The position numbers were made by a program, and so were the translations under genes. The notes below the pieces were generated by a model that saw only the letters and a list, made by a program, of their open reading frames with translations, made no database searches and was not told the origin of the DNA. Of a stretch of 11,243 bases of DNA, positions 1 through 5,136 are shown piece by piece; position 1 is the stretch's first letter, and every line of letters begins with the position of its first letter. The DNA comes from JAJFTV01 sp964426355 (GTDB taxonomy: Bacteria > Chloroflexota > Anaerolineae > Anaerolineales > Anaerolineaceae), in assembly GCA_964426355.1 (NCBI GenBank), contig CAYRRA010000148.1, forward strand, positions 1-11,243. The letters run 5' to 3'.

Positions 1-60
1 GCTATCCGCGAAGGCGGTCTGACCGTCGGCGCTGGTGTTATCACTGAAATCATAGCATAA
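1..60 (+). CDS. tuf: Elongation factor Tu, C-terminal fragment (partial)
   Basis: Only the last 19 codons and the TAA stop are inside the window. They read AIREGGLTVGAGVITEIIA, which matches the very conserved C-terminal end of bacterial EF-Tu (domain 3, usually AIREGGRTVGAGVVTEI). EF-Tu delivers aminoacyl-tRNA to the ribosomal A site as a GTP complex in the cytoplasm. The gene begins upstream of the window. It is followed after 35 nt by rpmG, the usual tuf-rpmG-trnW-secE-nusG arrangement. The small deviation (Leu where Arg is common) is unremarkable. Confidence 0.93.
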   Translation, partial: AIREGGLTVGAGVITEIIA

Positions 61-95
61 TCGACTTCAATAGCGATTATTAGTAAGGTGAAAGA

Positions 96-266
96 ATGGC
101 TTCGAAGAAAAAAGACATCCGCCCGGTCATAACACTGGCTTGTTCTGAGTGTAAAGAACGAAATTACACATCTGAGAAAAACCGCCGCAACGACCCGGGG
201 CGTATGGAAATCAAAAAATACTGCTCACGCTGCCGAAAGCATACGCTGCACCGCGAGACGAAATAA
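96..266 (+). CDS. rpmG: 50S ribosomal protein L33
   Basis: A 56-residue basic protein, the normal L33 length. It carries two zinc-ribbon pairs, CSEC (residues 16-19) and CSRC (43-46), and the L33 core NRRNDPGRMEIKKYC. The four cysteines mean this is the zinc-binding 'C+' form; some bacteria keep a second, cysteine-free paralogue for zinc starvation. L33 is a small protein of the large subunit near the E site. The ATG at 96 is preceded by AAGGTG (85-90) with a 5-nt spacer, which supports this start. The gene lies 35 nt after tuf and about 54 nt before tRNA-Trp, so tuf, rpmG and the tRNA are probably co-transcribed. Confidence 0.95.
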   Translation: MASKKKDIRPVITLACSECKERNYTSEKNRRNDPGRMEIKKYCSRCRKHTLHRETK

Positions 267-278
267 ACGGTATGATTC

Positions 279-314
279 AGTTATGGGGTATTGCAGGTAA
301 AGTACCCCATAACT
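279..314 (+). repeat. Perfect 12-bp inverted repeat (stem-loop) before tRNA-Trp
   Basis: AGTTATGGGGTA (279-290) is the exact reverse complement of TACCCCATAACT (303-314), with a 12-nt loop. There is no U-tract after it, so it is not an intrinsic terminator. It ends 6 nt before the mature 5' end of the tRNA. Its most likely role is RNA processing, or stabilising the 3' end of the tuf-rpmG message. That role is inferred from position; only the hairpin is seen directly. Confidence 0.7.
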
Positions 315-320
315 TCACAT

Positions 321-393
321 AGGCCAGTAGCTCAATTGGCAGAGCACCGGTCTCCAAAACCGGGGGTTGTGGGTTCAACTCCTGCCTGGCCTG
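321..393 (+). tRNA. trnW: tRNA-Trp (anticodon CCA)
   Basis: A full cloverleaf can be drawn by eye. The acceptor AGGCCAG (321-327) pairs with CTGGCCT (386-392), with discriminator G393. The D-arm is GCTC/GAGC. The anticodon stem CCGGT/ACCGG (347-351 / 359-363) encloses the loop CTCCAAA, with anticodon CCA at 354-356. The T-arm is GTGGG/CCTGC with loop TTCAACT. The genomic sequence after G393 is CCT, so the terminal CCA is not fully encoded and must be completed by tRNA nucleotidyltransferase. A tRNA-Trp between rpmG and secE is a conserved arrangement in many bacteria. Confidence 0.97.
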
Positions 394-413
394 CCTCAGA
401 CTATTATGATGGC

Positions 414-439
414 AACGCCGTCCGGAGAGGCGGCGTTTT
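414..439 (+). terminator. Weak hairpin with short T-run between tRNA-Trp and secE
   Basis: AACGCCG (414-420) pairs with CGGCGTT (431-437) around a 10-nt loop, and the descending arm runs into TTTT (436-439). The T-run is short and secE starts only 24 nt later, so it is more likely a partial terminator (attenuator) or a processing hairpin than a true operon end. Confidence 0.4.
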
Positions 440-462
440 AGCCGTAAAAGAGGAATAGAGAA

Positions 463-705
463 ATGACAGAAAAGGAAAAAGAAAAGGGCAAGATCAAAGC
501 AGCACCTGTTAAAAAACGCAAACCCAACGCCATTGCAAGACTTTGGCGCGAGACAATTGGCGAGCTGCGTAAAGTTAACTGGCCCACGCCCAAAGAAGCA
601 TGGCGGCTTACCAGGATCGTGATTGTGGTCATGGTGGCGATGAGCTTTCTGCTGGGTGCTTTCGATTGGATTTTCTCTAAGCTGATTGGAATTCTTTACG
701 CTTAA
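463..705 (+). CDS. secE: Preprotein translocase subunit SecE
   Basis: An 80-residue protein of the short (single-span) SecE type. SecE clamps the SecY channel of the Sec protein-export complex in the cytoplasmic membrane. The N-terminal third is very rich in Lys and Glu (residues 1-22). It is followed by the SecE signature in an amphipathic helix, ETIGELRKVNWPTPKEA (about 30-46), and one hydrophobic membrane segment (about 50-72). An AGAGGA ribosome-binding site lies about 8 nt before the ATG at 463. nusG follows after 43 nt, the near-universal secE-nusG pairing. Nothing is unusual except the highly charged N-terminus, which varies in this family. Confidence 0.95.
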   Translation: MTEKEKEKGKIKAAPVKKRKPNAIARLWRETIGELRKVNWPTPKEAWRLTRIVIVVMVAMSFLLGAFDWIFSKLIGILYA

Positions 706-748
706 TTTTGCGTTTAGGCTTGCTGCTATACGATATGAAGGATTCGTC

Positions 749-1456
749 ATGAATATGCAAGAAGATTTTGAGCGAGAAGACGATTTAATACCCGAAGAAC
801 CTCAGGAAACCGCAGAGACACCTGCTTCTGGTTCCGCTGATGTTCCTATGCTCTCTCAGGATGCCTCTGGCTCCGATGAGGATGCTTTGGATACTTCTTC
901 ACTCAAACAAGAAACAAAAGAAAGCGACGATGACCAGCGCGCGTGGTATGTGATTCACTGTTATTCAGGATATGAGAACAAAGTCCGTTACAACCTGGAA
1001 CAGCGGATCGACACAATGGGCGTGAAAGATAAAATCTTTGACGTGGTCATTCCTACCCAGGAAGAAATTGAAGTCAAAGAAGGCAAGAGGCGTGTGGTTG
1101 AGCGCCATGTGTTCCCAGGCTACGTCCTGGTGAATATGGTATTAACGGAAGAGTCCTGGTATGTGGTGCGGAATACGCCAGGCGTTACTGGTTTCGTGGG
1201 AATGGGCAATGACCCCACCCCGCTGCGCCCCGAGGAAGTTTCTCAAATTCTTAAGCGCATGGAAGCCGATGCCCCGCATATCAAGGTGACCTTCCGTGTG
1301 GGTGAGCGTGTTCGTATCGTTGATGGACCATTCCATGATTTCCGCGGAACAGTCGCTGAGATTGATATGGAGCGCACAAAAGTGCGAGTGATGGTCAACT
1401 TCTTCGGGCGTGAAACGCCAGTTGAGTTAGACTTTTTACAGGTCGAAAAATCATAG
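749..1456 (+). CDS. nusG: Transcription elongation/antitermination factor NusG
   Basis: A 235-residue NusG that binds RNA polymerase and affects pausing, Rho action and transcription-translation coupling. The NGN domain begins at residue 65 (AWYVIHCYSGYENKV) and includes the conserved VFPGYVLV. The C-terminal KOW domain covers roughly 182-235 (VGERVRIVDGPFHDFRGTV). The ATG at 749 is chosen because AAGGA (738-742) sits 6 nt upstream. An in-frame TTG at 686 would lie inside secE and has no such site. The first 64 residues precede the NGN domain and are strongly acidic (about 21 Asp/Glu against 4 Lys/Arg), low in complexity and probably disordered. Ordinary NusG proteins are about 175-180 residues long and lack this segment. 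Confidence 0.95.
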   Translation: MNMQEDFEREDDLIPEEPQETAETPASGSADVPMLSQDASGSDEDALDTSSLKQETKESDDDQRAWYVIHCYSGYENKVRYNLEQRIDTMGVKDKIFDVVIPTQEEIEVKEGKRRVVERHVFPGYVLVNMVLTEESWYVVRNTPGVTGFVGMGNDPTPLRPEEVSQILKRMEADAPHIKVTFRVGERVRIVDGPFHDFRGTVAEIDMERTKVRVMVNFFGRETPVELDFLQVEKS

Positions 1457-1476
1457 TGAAATCCTGTTTTATTTTG

Positions 1477-1517
1477 GTGGGAGGGTTATCCTGACCCGTT
1501 AGCACCACAAAGGAGAT
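1477..1517 (+). promoter_or_regulatory. Putative ribosomal protein L1 binding site in rplK leader (copy 1)
   Basis: An outer stem GTGG (1477-1480) / CCAC (1505-1508) and an inner stem GGGTTA (1483-1488) / TGACCC (1492-1497) are separated by an asymmetric internal loop, GA on the 5' side and GTTAGCA on the 3' side. This resembles the L1 site of the 23S rRNA L1 stalk (GGTGGGAGG...) and known L1 mRNA sites, where a GA faces a longer purine-rich strand. The 3' arm runs straight into the Shine-Dalgarno AAAGGAG of rplK, so bound L1 could block translation. A second copy stands before rplA. Confidence 0.7.
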
Positions 1518-1521
1518 AAAA

Positions 1522-1950
1522 GTGGCAAAGAAATTTAAAGCAACAGTCCGTTTGCAGATCCCTGCTGGTAAAGCCAACCCGGCGCCGCCGATTGGTCCGG
1601 CATTGGCTGGTCATGGGATCAACATCATGGCATTTTGCAAGGAGTACAACGCCCGAACATCGAATCGTGTTGGCGATATTATCCCTGCAGACATCACCAT
1701 TTACACCGATGGCTCATTCACCTTTATTTTGAAGTCCCCGCCAGCAGCCGTGCTGCTGTGCAAAGCAGCCGGTATCGAAAGAGGTTCAAACGAGCCCAAT
1801 CGCACCAAGGTTGGTAAGGTGACACGTTCTCAGGTTAGAGAAATTGCTGAGATCAAAATGAAAGACATGAACGCCATCAACATCGAAGGCGCCATGCGGC
1901 AAATCGAAGGTACTGCCCGTAACATGGGAATCACCGTCGTCGAAGATTAA
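1522..1950 (+). CDS. rplK: 50S ribosomal protein L11
   Basis: A 142-residue L11, the normal length. The N-terminal domain shows KATVRLQIPAGKANPAPP and IGPALAGHGINIMAFCKEYNA, the segment that contacts elongation factors and thiopeptide antibiotics. The C-terminal rRNA-binding domain ends in AMRQIEGTARNMGITV. L11 binds the GTPase-associated centre of 23S rRNA. Translation starts at GTG 1522, with AAAGGAG 7 nt upstream within the putative L1-binding leader. rplA follows after 56 nt with a nearly identical leader, so the two genes form a pair likely to be controlled together by L1. Confidence 0.97.
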   Translation: MAKKFKATVRLQIPAGKANPAPPIGPALAGHGINIMAFCKEYNARTSNRVGDIIPADITIYTDGSFTFILKSPPAAVLLCKAAGIERGSNEPNRTKVGKVTRSQVREIAEIKMKDMNAINIEGAMRQIEGTARNMGITVVED

Positions 1951-1959
1951 TCAGGTTAT

Positions 1960-2003
1960 GTGGGAGGGTTTTTTATGAAGCCCGCCAGGACCACAAAGGA
2001 GAT
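1960..2003 (+). promoter_or_regulatory. Putative ribosomal protein L1 binding site before rplA (copy 2)
   Basis: The architecture is the same as before rplK: GTGG (1960-1963) / CCAC (1991-1994) outside, GGGTTTT (1966-1972) / GAAGCCC (1977-1983) inside with two G-T pairs, and an internal loop of GA against GCCAGGA. The 3' loop strands of the two copies share the pattern GnnAGnA and equal length (7 nt). The hairpin tips differ in sequence but keep their pairing. CCACAAAGGAGATAAAA is identical in both copies and includes the Shine-Dalgarno. Confidence 0.7.
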
Positions 2004-2006
2004 AAA

Positions 2007-2726
2007 ATGCCAAAACACGGAAAGAAATATCAAGAAGCCCGCGCAAAAGTTGAGCGTGGAAAAAATTATGAACCGCGCGAGGCAATTGCCCTCGTGAAAG
2101 AGACTTCAACTACCAGTTTTGACGGCACCGTCGAAGTTCATCTGCGCATGGGTTTGGACCCGCGCCAGGCGGATCAGCAGGTGCGTGACGTGGTGGTTCT
2201 GCCGCACGGTTTGGGTAAAACGGTGCGTGTGTTGGTTTTTGCACAAGGCGAAGGCGCAACCATCGCGCAGGAAGCCGGTGCGGATTACGTTGCCGATACC
2301 GATGAATGGATCCAGAAAATCCAGGGTGGTTTTACCGATTTCGATGTTGCCATTTCAACACCGGATATGATGGGTAAAGCTGGTCGGTTGGGACGTGTGT
2401 TGGGTCCGCGTGGTTTGATGCCAAACCCCAAAGCTGGAACGGTTGTCCCTGCTGAAGACCTGCCGCGCGTCATCAATGAGGCAAAAGCGGGTCGTGTGGA
2501 ATTCCGCCTCGATAAAACCGCCAATTTGCATGTTCCGATTGGCAAGGTTTCATTCGATGAGAAAAAATTGTACGAAAACTTCGCTGCCTTGATGAACGCG
2601 ATTCGTAAAGCGAAGCCATCAGGAGCAAAAGGTTCTTACATTCGTAAGATTACCATGGCTTCCACCATGGGTCCTGGGATTAAAGTGGACCTTTTGCTTT
2701 CCCAGGGAATTGAAGTTCAGGAGTAA
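2007..2726 (+). CDS. rplA: 50S ribosomal protein L1
   Basis: A 239-residue L1, the usual length. It contains the family signature GRVLGPRGLMPNPKAGTV (about residues 127-144) and the N-terminal KHGKKYQEA start common in this family. L1 binds the mobile L1 stalk of 23S rRNA and helps move deacylated tRNA out of the E site; in bacteria it also represses its own operon by binding mRNA. Both rplK and rplA here are preceded by an RNA motif that looks like its rRNA target. ATG 2007 has AAAGGAG 6 nt upstream. The end of the gene overlaps a possible internal promoter for rplJ-rplL. Confidence 0.97.
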   Translation: MPKHGKKYQEARAKVERGKNYEPREAIALVKETSTTSFDGTVEVHLRMGLDPRQADQQVRDVVVLPHGLGKTVRVLVFAQGEGATIAQEAGADYVADTDEWIQKIQGGFTDFDVAISTPDMMGKAGRLGRVLGPRGLMPNPKAGTVVPAEDLPRVINEAKAGRVEFRLDKTANLHVPIGKVSFDEKKLYENFAALMNAIRKAKPSGAKGSYIRKITMASTMGPGIKVDLLLSQGIEVQE

Positions 2727-2738
2727 ATGCGGTAAAAT
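2710..2738 (+). promoter_or_regulatory. Possible internal promoter for rplJ-rplL
   Basis: TTGAAG (2710-2715) and TAAAAT (2733-2738) are separated by exactly 17 nt and overlap the end of rplA. Transcription would start near 2745, just before the L10-type leader. A separate promoter for rplJL is known in Escherichia coli. Here it is only a motif match. Confidence 0.4.
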
Positions 2739-2755
2739 AGTTATCCTGTAATAAA

Positions 2756-2903
2756 AAGAACTGCTGCCTTCACCCATGACAGCCGGAGCCGAAAAGGCAT
2801 AATAATTTCCAGCCCAGGTGAGGACTTACCGAGATAAACATCCCTCTCAAGATGTAGGGAACGGAAGTCTTTGCCTGGCTGAACAAGGCAAAGACTTTTT
2901 ATA
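2756..2903 (+). promoter_or_regulatory. Ribosomal protein L10 leader with transcription attenuator
   Basis: The stretch between rplA and rplJ is about 200 nt and non-coding. Its 5' part (CTGCTGCC..., AGCCGGAGCCGAAAAGGC) resembles the L10-binding leader known from other bacteria. AAGTCTTTGCCT (2865-2876) forms a terminator with AGGCAAAGACTT (2886-2897). The same strand can instead pair over 12 positions, including G-T pairs, with AGGTGAGGACTT (2816-2827). That strand can in turn be held by TTCACC (2769-2774). This three-way choice fits feedback by the L10(L12)4 complex. Confidence 0.75.
2865..2902 (+). terminator. Intrinsic terminator of the rplJ leader attenuator
   Basis: A perfect 12-bp stem, AAGTCTTTGCCT / AGGCAAAGACTT, with a 9-nt loop (2877-2885), is followed by TTTTTAT. 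It lies 27 nt before the rplJ start codon, so transcription must read through it to express rplJ and rplL from upstream promoters. Confidence 0.85.
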
Positions 2904-2928
2904 TCTTAAGAAAGGAGGTGAAAGTCCT

Positions 2929-3462
2929 TTGGCTTTTTCAAAAGAAGAAAAACAAAAAATTGTCGCTCAGTATGAGGAGTGGCTGCGCAACAGCCGTGCG
3001 GTGGTTTTTCTTGATTATAAGAAGATGAGCATGAAAACCATCGATAGCTTCCGCGCCAAAGCCCGTGAGGCAGGTGGTGAACTGCATGTGACCAAAAACA
3101 CACTGCTGATGCTGGCTCTTAAACAAGCTGACTACAAGGGTGTCATTCAGCCGGAAGGTTCAACCCTTTGCGCATTCGCATTTGAAGATGCACCCGCACT
3201 GGCAAAAATCATCCAGGATGTGGTCAAAGAAACCAAGGAAGAGGTCTTTAAGGTCAAGAGTGGTTATCTCGCCGGACAGCCTATCTCGGCTAGCCAGGTG
3301 AAAGCCTTAGCTGACCTGCCGCCATTGCCTGTGATGCGTGCCACGCTGCTTGGTACCATTCTGGCGCCCGCCAGCAAACTGGTACGCACGGTTGCAGAAC
3401 CGGCACGCCAGGTGGCTGCTGTAATCAAAGCTTACTCGGACAAAGAAAGCGTCCCGGCTTGA
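2929..3462 (+). CDS. rplJ: 50S ribosomal protein L10
   Basis: A 177-residue L10, normal for the family. Recognisable blocks are AFSKEEKQKIVAQYEEWLRNSRAVVFLDYKKMS, GGELHVTKNTLLMLAL and the C-terminal helix RTVAEPARQVAAVIKAYSDK, which carries L7/L12 dimers. L10 forms the base of the ribosomal stalk. The start is TTG at 2929: it gives the expected N-terminus (M)AFSKEEK and has an excellent AGGAGGTG (2913-2920) with an 8-nt spacer. An in-frame GTG at 2818 would translate the attenuator and is rejected. AAAGGA (2911-2916) can pair with TCCTTT (2925-2930), which may partly hide the ribosome-binding site and start codon. Confidence 0.96.
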   Translation: MAFSKEEKQKIVAQYEEWLRNSRAVVFLDYKKMSMKTIDSFRAKAREAGGELHVTKNTLLMLALKQADYKGVIQPEGSTLCAFAFEDAPALAKIIQDVVKETKEEVFKVKSGYLAGQPISASQVKALADLPPLPVMRATLLGTILAPASKLVRTVAEPARQVAAVIKAYSDKESVPA

Positions 3463-3531
3463 TCTGCCGTGACCTGCGAGTGAGAAAACATTTAATAAGA
3501 ATATTTTAAACATTTGAAGGAGTTTTTTGAA

Positions 3532-3909
3532 ATGGCTGATATTGCAAAGTTGGTTGATTTGTTGAGCGAGCTTTCCGTGTTGGAAGCTTCCGAGTTGGTG
3601 AAAGCATTGGAAGAAAAATGGGGCGTTTCTGCGGCTGCCCCGGTCGCTGCCATGATGGCTGCCCCTGTTGCAGCAGCAGCGGAAGAAGTGGAAGAGAAGA
3701 CTGAATTTGATGTCGTTCTCAAGAATGCTGGTCCGAAGAAAATTGAGACCATCAAAGTCATCCGCCAGCTCACGAACCTGGGCTTGGTCGAAGCCAAAAA
3801 CATGGCAGAAACCGCTGATTCCAAAGTTCTCACCGCCGTCAGCAAAGAAGCTGCCGAAGATGCCAAGAAGAAACTGGTTGAAGCCGGCGCAGAAGTTGTT
3901 GTAGCGTAA
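3532..3909 (+). CDS. rplL: 50S ribosomal protein L7/L12
   Basis: A 125-residue L7/L12, the usual length. The N-terminal dimerisation and L10-binding part is residues 1-35 (IAKLVDLLSELSVLEASELVKALEEKWGV). An Ala-rich flexible hinge follows (about 36-53), then the C-terminal domain that recruits translation factors (TEFDVVLKNAGPKKIETIKVIRQLTNLGL and EAKNMAE). ATG 3532 is chosen because GAAGGAG (3516-3522) lies 9 nt upstream; an in-frame start at 3514 precedes that site. The gene follows rplJ by 69 nt and is the last gene of the ribosomal block, ending at an intrinsic terminator. Confidence 0.97.
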   Translation: MADIAKLVDLLSELSVLEASELVKALEEKWGVSAAAPVAAMMAAPVAAAAEEVEEKTEFDVVLKNAGPKKIETIKVIRQLTNLGLVEAKNMAETADSKVLTAVSKEAAEDAKKKLVEAGAEVVVA

Positions 3910-3941
3910 TCTCTTTTCTTTGAAAGATGGAGAAATGACAG

Positions 3942-3976
3942 GAGGCTGTTTTTATGACAGCCTCTTGATCTTTTTT
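3942..3976 (+). terminator. Intrinsic terminator after rplL
   Basis: GAGGCTGT (3942-3949) / ACAGCCTC (3957-3964) forms an 8-bp stem with a 7-nt loop. It is followed by TTGATC and six T (3971-3976). It ends the rplKAJL block and may also slow lexA transcription arriving from the other strand, although the T-run on that side is poor. Confidence 0.75.
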
Positions 3977-4032
3977 AATGATTTGTTGTTAAACCTGTTA
4001 TTGTTCTGTATCCTGTTGCGCAACGGGGGAGC

Positions 4033-4746
4033 TTATACCACTGATTTCACCTGGCGGATCACCATGACCACCTTGCCCCGGATGCTGACCTGGGAAGGAT
4101 TGTCTACATAGATCGGGTCCATGGTGGGGTTGGCGGGTTGCAAACGGATGCGGTTCTTTTCGCGATAGAAGTATTTAAGCGTGGTTTCGTCATTGTCATT
4201 TAACCAGACGGCGACCATCTCACCGTTGCGGGCTTCCTGTGCGTGTTTCATAATGACGATATCGCCGTCATTAACCATGGCATCGATCATCGAATCGCCT
4301 TGAACTTCAAGGGCAAATAGGTCTTCAACGTTTTCTCGCGCAGGCAGCAAGCTACGGGCAATTTCGATGGTGGTCTCGGGGTCGAAGTAAGCCACGTCAG
4401 AGCCGGGAATCGGTATCGGTGCACTGGCGACAATGCGCCCCAAAACAGGGATGGAAAATACGTCCATTGCTTCTGCAACTTTGCGCACCGCTTCTTTGGC
4501 TTTCTTTCCGATTTCCTCCAGCGGCTGCAGAATACGGATGCTGCGCGAGATGTGCTGGTCGCGCTCGATGTAACCCTGCTCGACCAATTGGCGAAGATAG
4601 TAATCCACCAATGAGGTGGAATTCACGCCAATATATTCCCCAATTTCTCGGATGGAAGGCGAGTAGCCGTTGTCATCCTGAAACAGGGAAAGAAATTCCA
4701 TTATCTTGCGGTGGCGTTCACCCAGTCCGGCGCTTTTTCTAGGCAT
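4033..4746 (-). CDS. lexA: LexA repressor (SOS regulator, self-cleaving S24 peptidase family)
   Basis: A 237-residue LexA. The N-terminal winged helix-turn-helix is about residues 8-70 (GYSPSIREIGEYIGV, then LRQLVEQGYIER). A long charged linker (about 73-98) precedes the C-terminal S24 domain. The catalytic dyad is Ser152 in QGDSMIDAMVNDGD and Lys191 in ETTLKYF. The self-cleavage region reads GRIVASAPIP, so the bond equivalent to the usual Ala-Gly is Ala107-Ser108. LexA represses DNA-repair genes until RecA filaments stimulate self-cleavage. ATG 4746 has AAGGAG about 8 nt upstream. The promoter carries a perfect GAAC-N4-GTTC operator, so autoregulation is very likely. Confidence 0.94.
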   Translation of the reverse strand: MPRKSAGLGERHRKIMEFLSLFQDDNGYSPSIREIGEYIGVNSTSLVDYYLRQLVEQGYIERDQHISRSIRILQPLEEIGKKAKEAVRKVAEAMDVFSIPVLGRIVASAPIPIPGSDVAYFDPETTIEIARSLLPARENVEDLFALEVQGDSMIDAMVNDGDIVIMKHAQEARNGEMVAVWLNDNDETTLKYFYREKNRIRLQPANPTMDPIYVDNPSQVSIRGKVVMVIRQVKSVV

Positions 4747-4788
4747 ACCTGCTTCTCCTTTCCAATTAATCGACCATTTGTGCTAATT

Positions 4789-4817
4789 ATTATAACATGA
4801 ACATACGTTCAATGCAA
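4789..4817 (-). promoter_or_regulatory. lexA promoter
   Basis: Read on the minus strand, TTGCAT (4817-4812), a 17-nt spacer and a perfect TATAAT (4794-4789) form a strong sigma-70 type promoter. It would start transcription about 30-40 nt before the lexA ATG. The spacer is almost filled by the SOS box. Confidence 0.8.
4798..4811. promoter_or_regulatory. SOS box (LexA operator)
   Basis: TGAACATACGTTCA contains GAAC-N4-GTTC, the LexA/DinR operator core of Bacillus-type bacteria, with one extra complementary base on each side. It lies between the -35 and -10 of lexA. It is 25 nt upstream of the -35 of the divergent fmdB-like operon, so it most likely controls lexA only. Confidence 0.85.
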
Positions 4818-4835
4818 TGCGTGCAAGATTTTTTC

Positions 4836-4863
4836 TTGACAATCCTGTCATTAATGGTATACT
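4836..4863 (+). promoter_or_regulatory. Promoter of the FmdB-CsoR-OsmC operon
   Basis: A consensus -35 TTGACA (4836-4841), a 16-nt spacer and TATACT (4858-4863). Two inverted repeats overlap it: TGACA-N4-TGTCA (4837-4850) over the -35, and GTATA-N6-TATAC (4857-4872) over the -10. It would start transcription about 25-30 nt before the first gene. Confidence 0.75.
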
Positions 4864-4872
4864 CCCCTATAC
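4857..4872. promoter_or_regulatory. Candidate CsoR/CstR-family operator
   Basis: GTATACTCCCCTATAC is a 5-bp inverted repeat (GTATA / TATAC) around a C-rich centre. Operators of the CsoR/RcnR/CstR family are typically AT-rich inverted repeats flanking a G/C tract, and this one overlaps the -10 of the operon that encodes such a repressor. The assignment rests on form and context only. Confidence 0.5.
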
Positions 4873-4897
4873 TATATCATCTTTATGAGGATGTCTT

Positions 4898-5098
4898 ATG
4901 CCATTGTATGAATACCGCTGTCAGGAATGTGGTCATCTATTTGAAAAGATGGTTGCTTTTTCTGAGAGCAATAAGCTGCCCGAATGCCCGCAATGCAAGA
5001 GCAAAGCCACCCAAAAACAGGTCTCCACTTTTGCGACGAAAGGCAGTGGAACGTCTTCATCCGGCAGCAGTTGCGGATCGGGTGGCAGGTTCACCTGA
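4898..5098 (+). CDS. FmdB-family zinc ribbon protein
   Basis: A 66-residue protein beginning MPLYEYRCQECGHLFE, the diagnostic start of the FmdB/CxxC zinc ribbon family. The four metal ligands are Cys8, Cys11, Cys30 and Cys33. The C-terminal 20 residues are a Gly/Ser-rich tail with one more Cys (SSSGSSCGSGGRF), common in this family and probably disordered. The name comes from a proposed regulatory role in the formamidase/amidase operon of Methylophilus, but the function of most members is unknown. GAGG (4887-4890) lies 7 nt before the ATG. It is first in an operon with a CsoR/CstR-like repressor and an OsmC-like protein, so a role in thiol or metal stress is plausible but unproven. Confidence 0.88.
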   Translation: MPLYEYRCQECGHLFEKMVAFSESNKLPECPQCKSKATQKQVSTFATKGSGTSSSGSSCGSGGRFT

Positions 5099-5136
5099 GC
5101 CAGTTGAAGCTGCGGCTGCGTGACAGTTAGAATAAC

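Noticed and set aside
686..748. NusG start at TTG 686
   Set aside because: It would overlap the secE coding end and lacks a ribosome-binding site; ATG 749 has AAGGA at 6 nt.
277..750. Long minus-strand reading frame (157 codons)
   Set aside because: It runs through tRNA-Trp and antisense to secE, with no family resemblance; the plus-strand genes explain this region.
2818..2928. rplJ start at GTG 2818
   Set aside because: The added residues translate the attenuator hairpin and do not resemble L10; TTG 2929 follows an excellent ribosome-binding site.
4012..4027. Hairpin CCTGTTGCGCAACGGG downstream of lexA as a lexA terminator
   Set aside because: On the minus strand one pair becomes an A-C mismatch and no T-run follows, so it is too weak to call.
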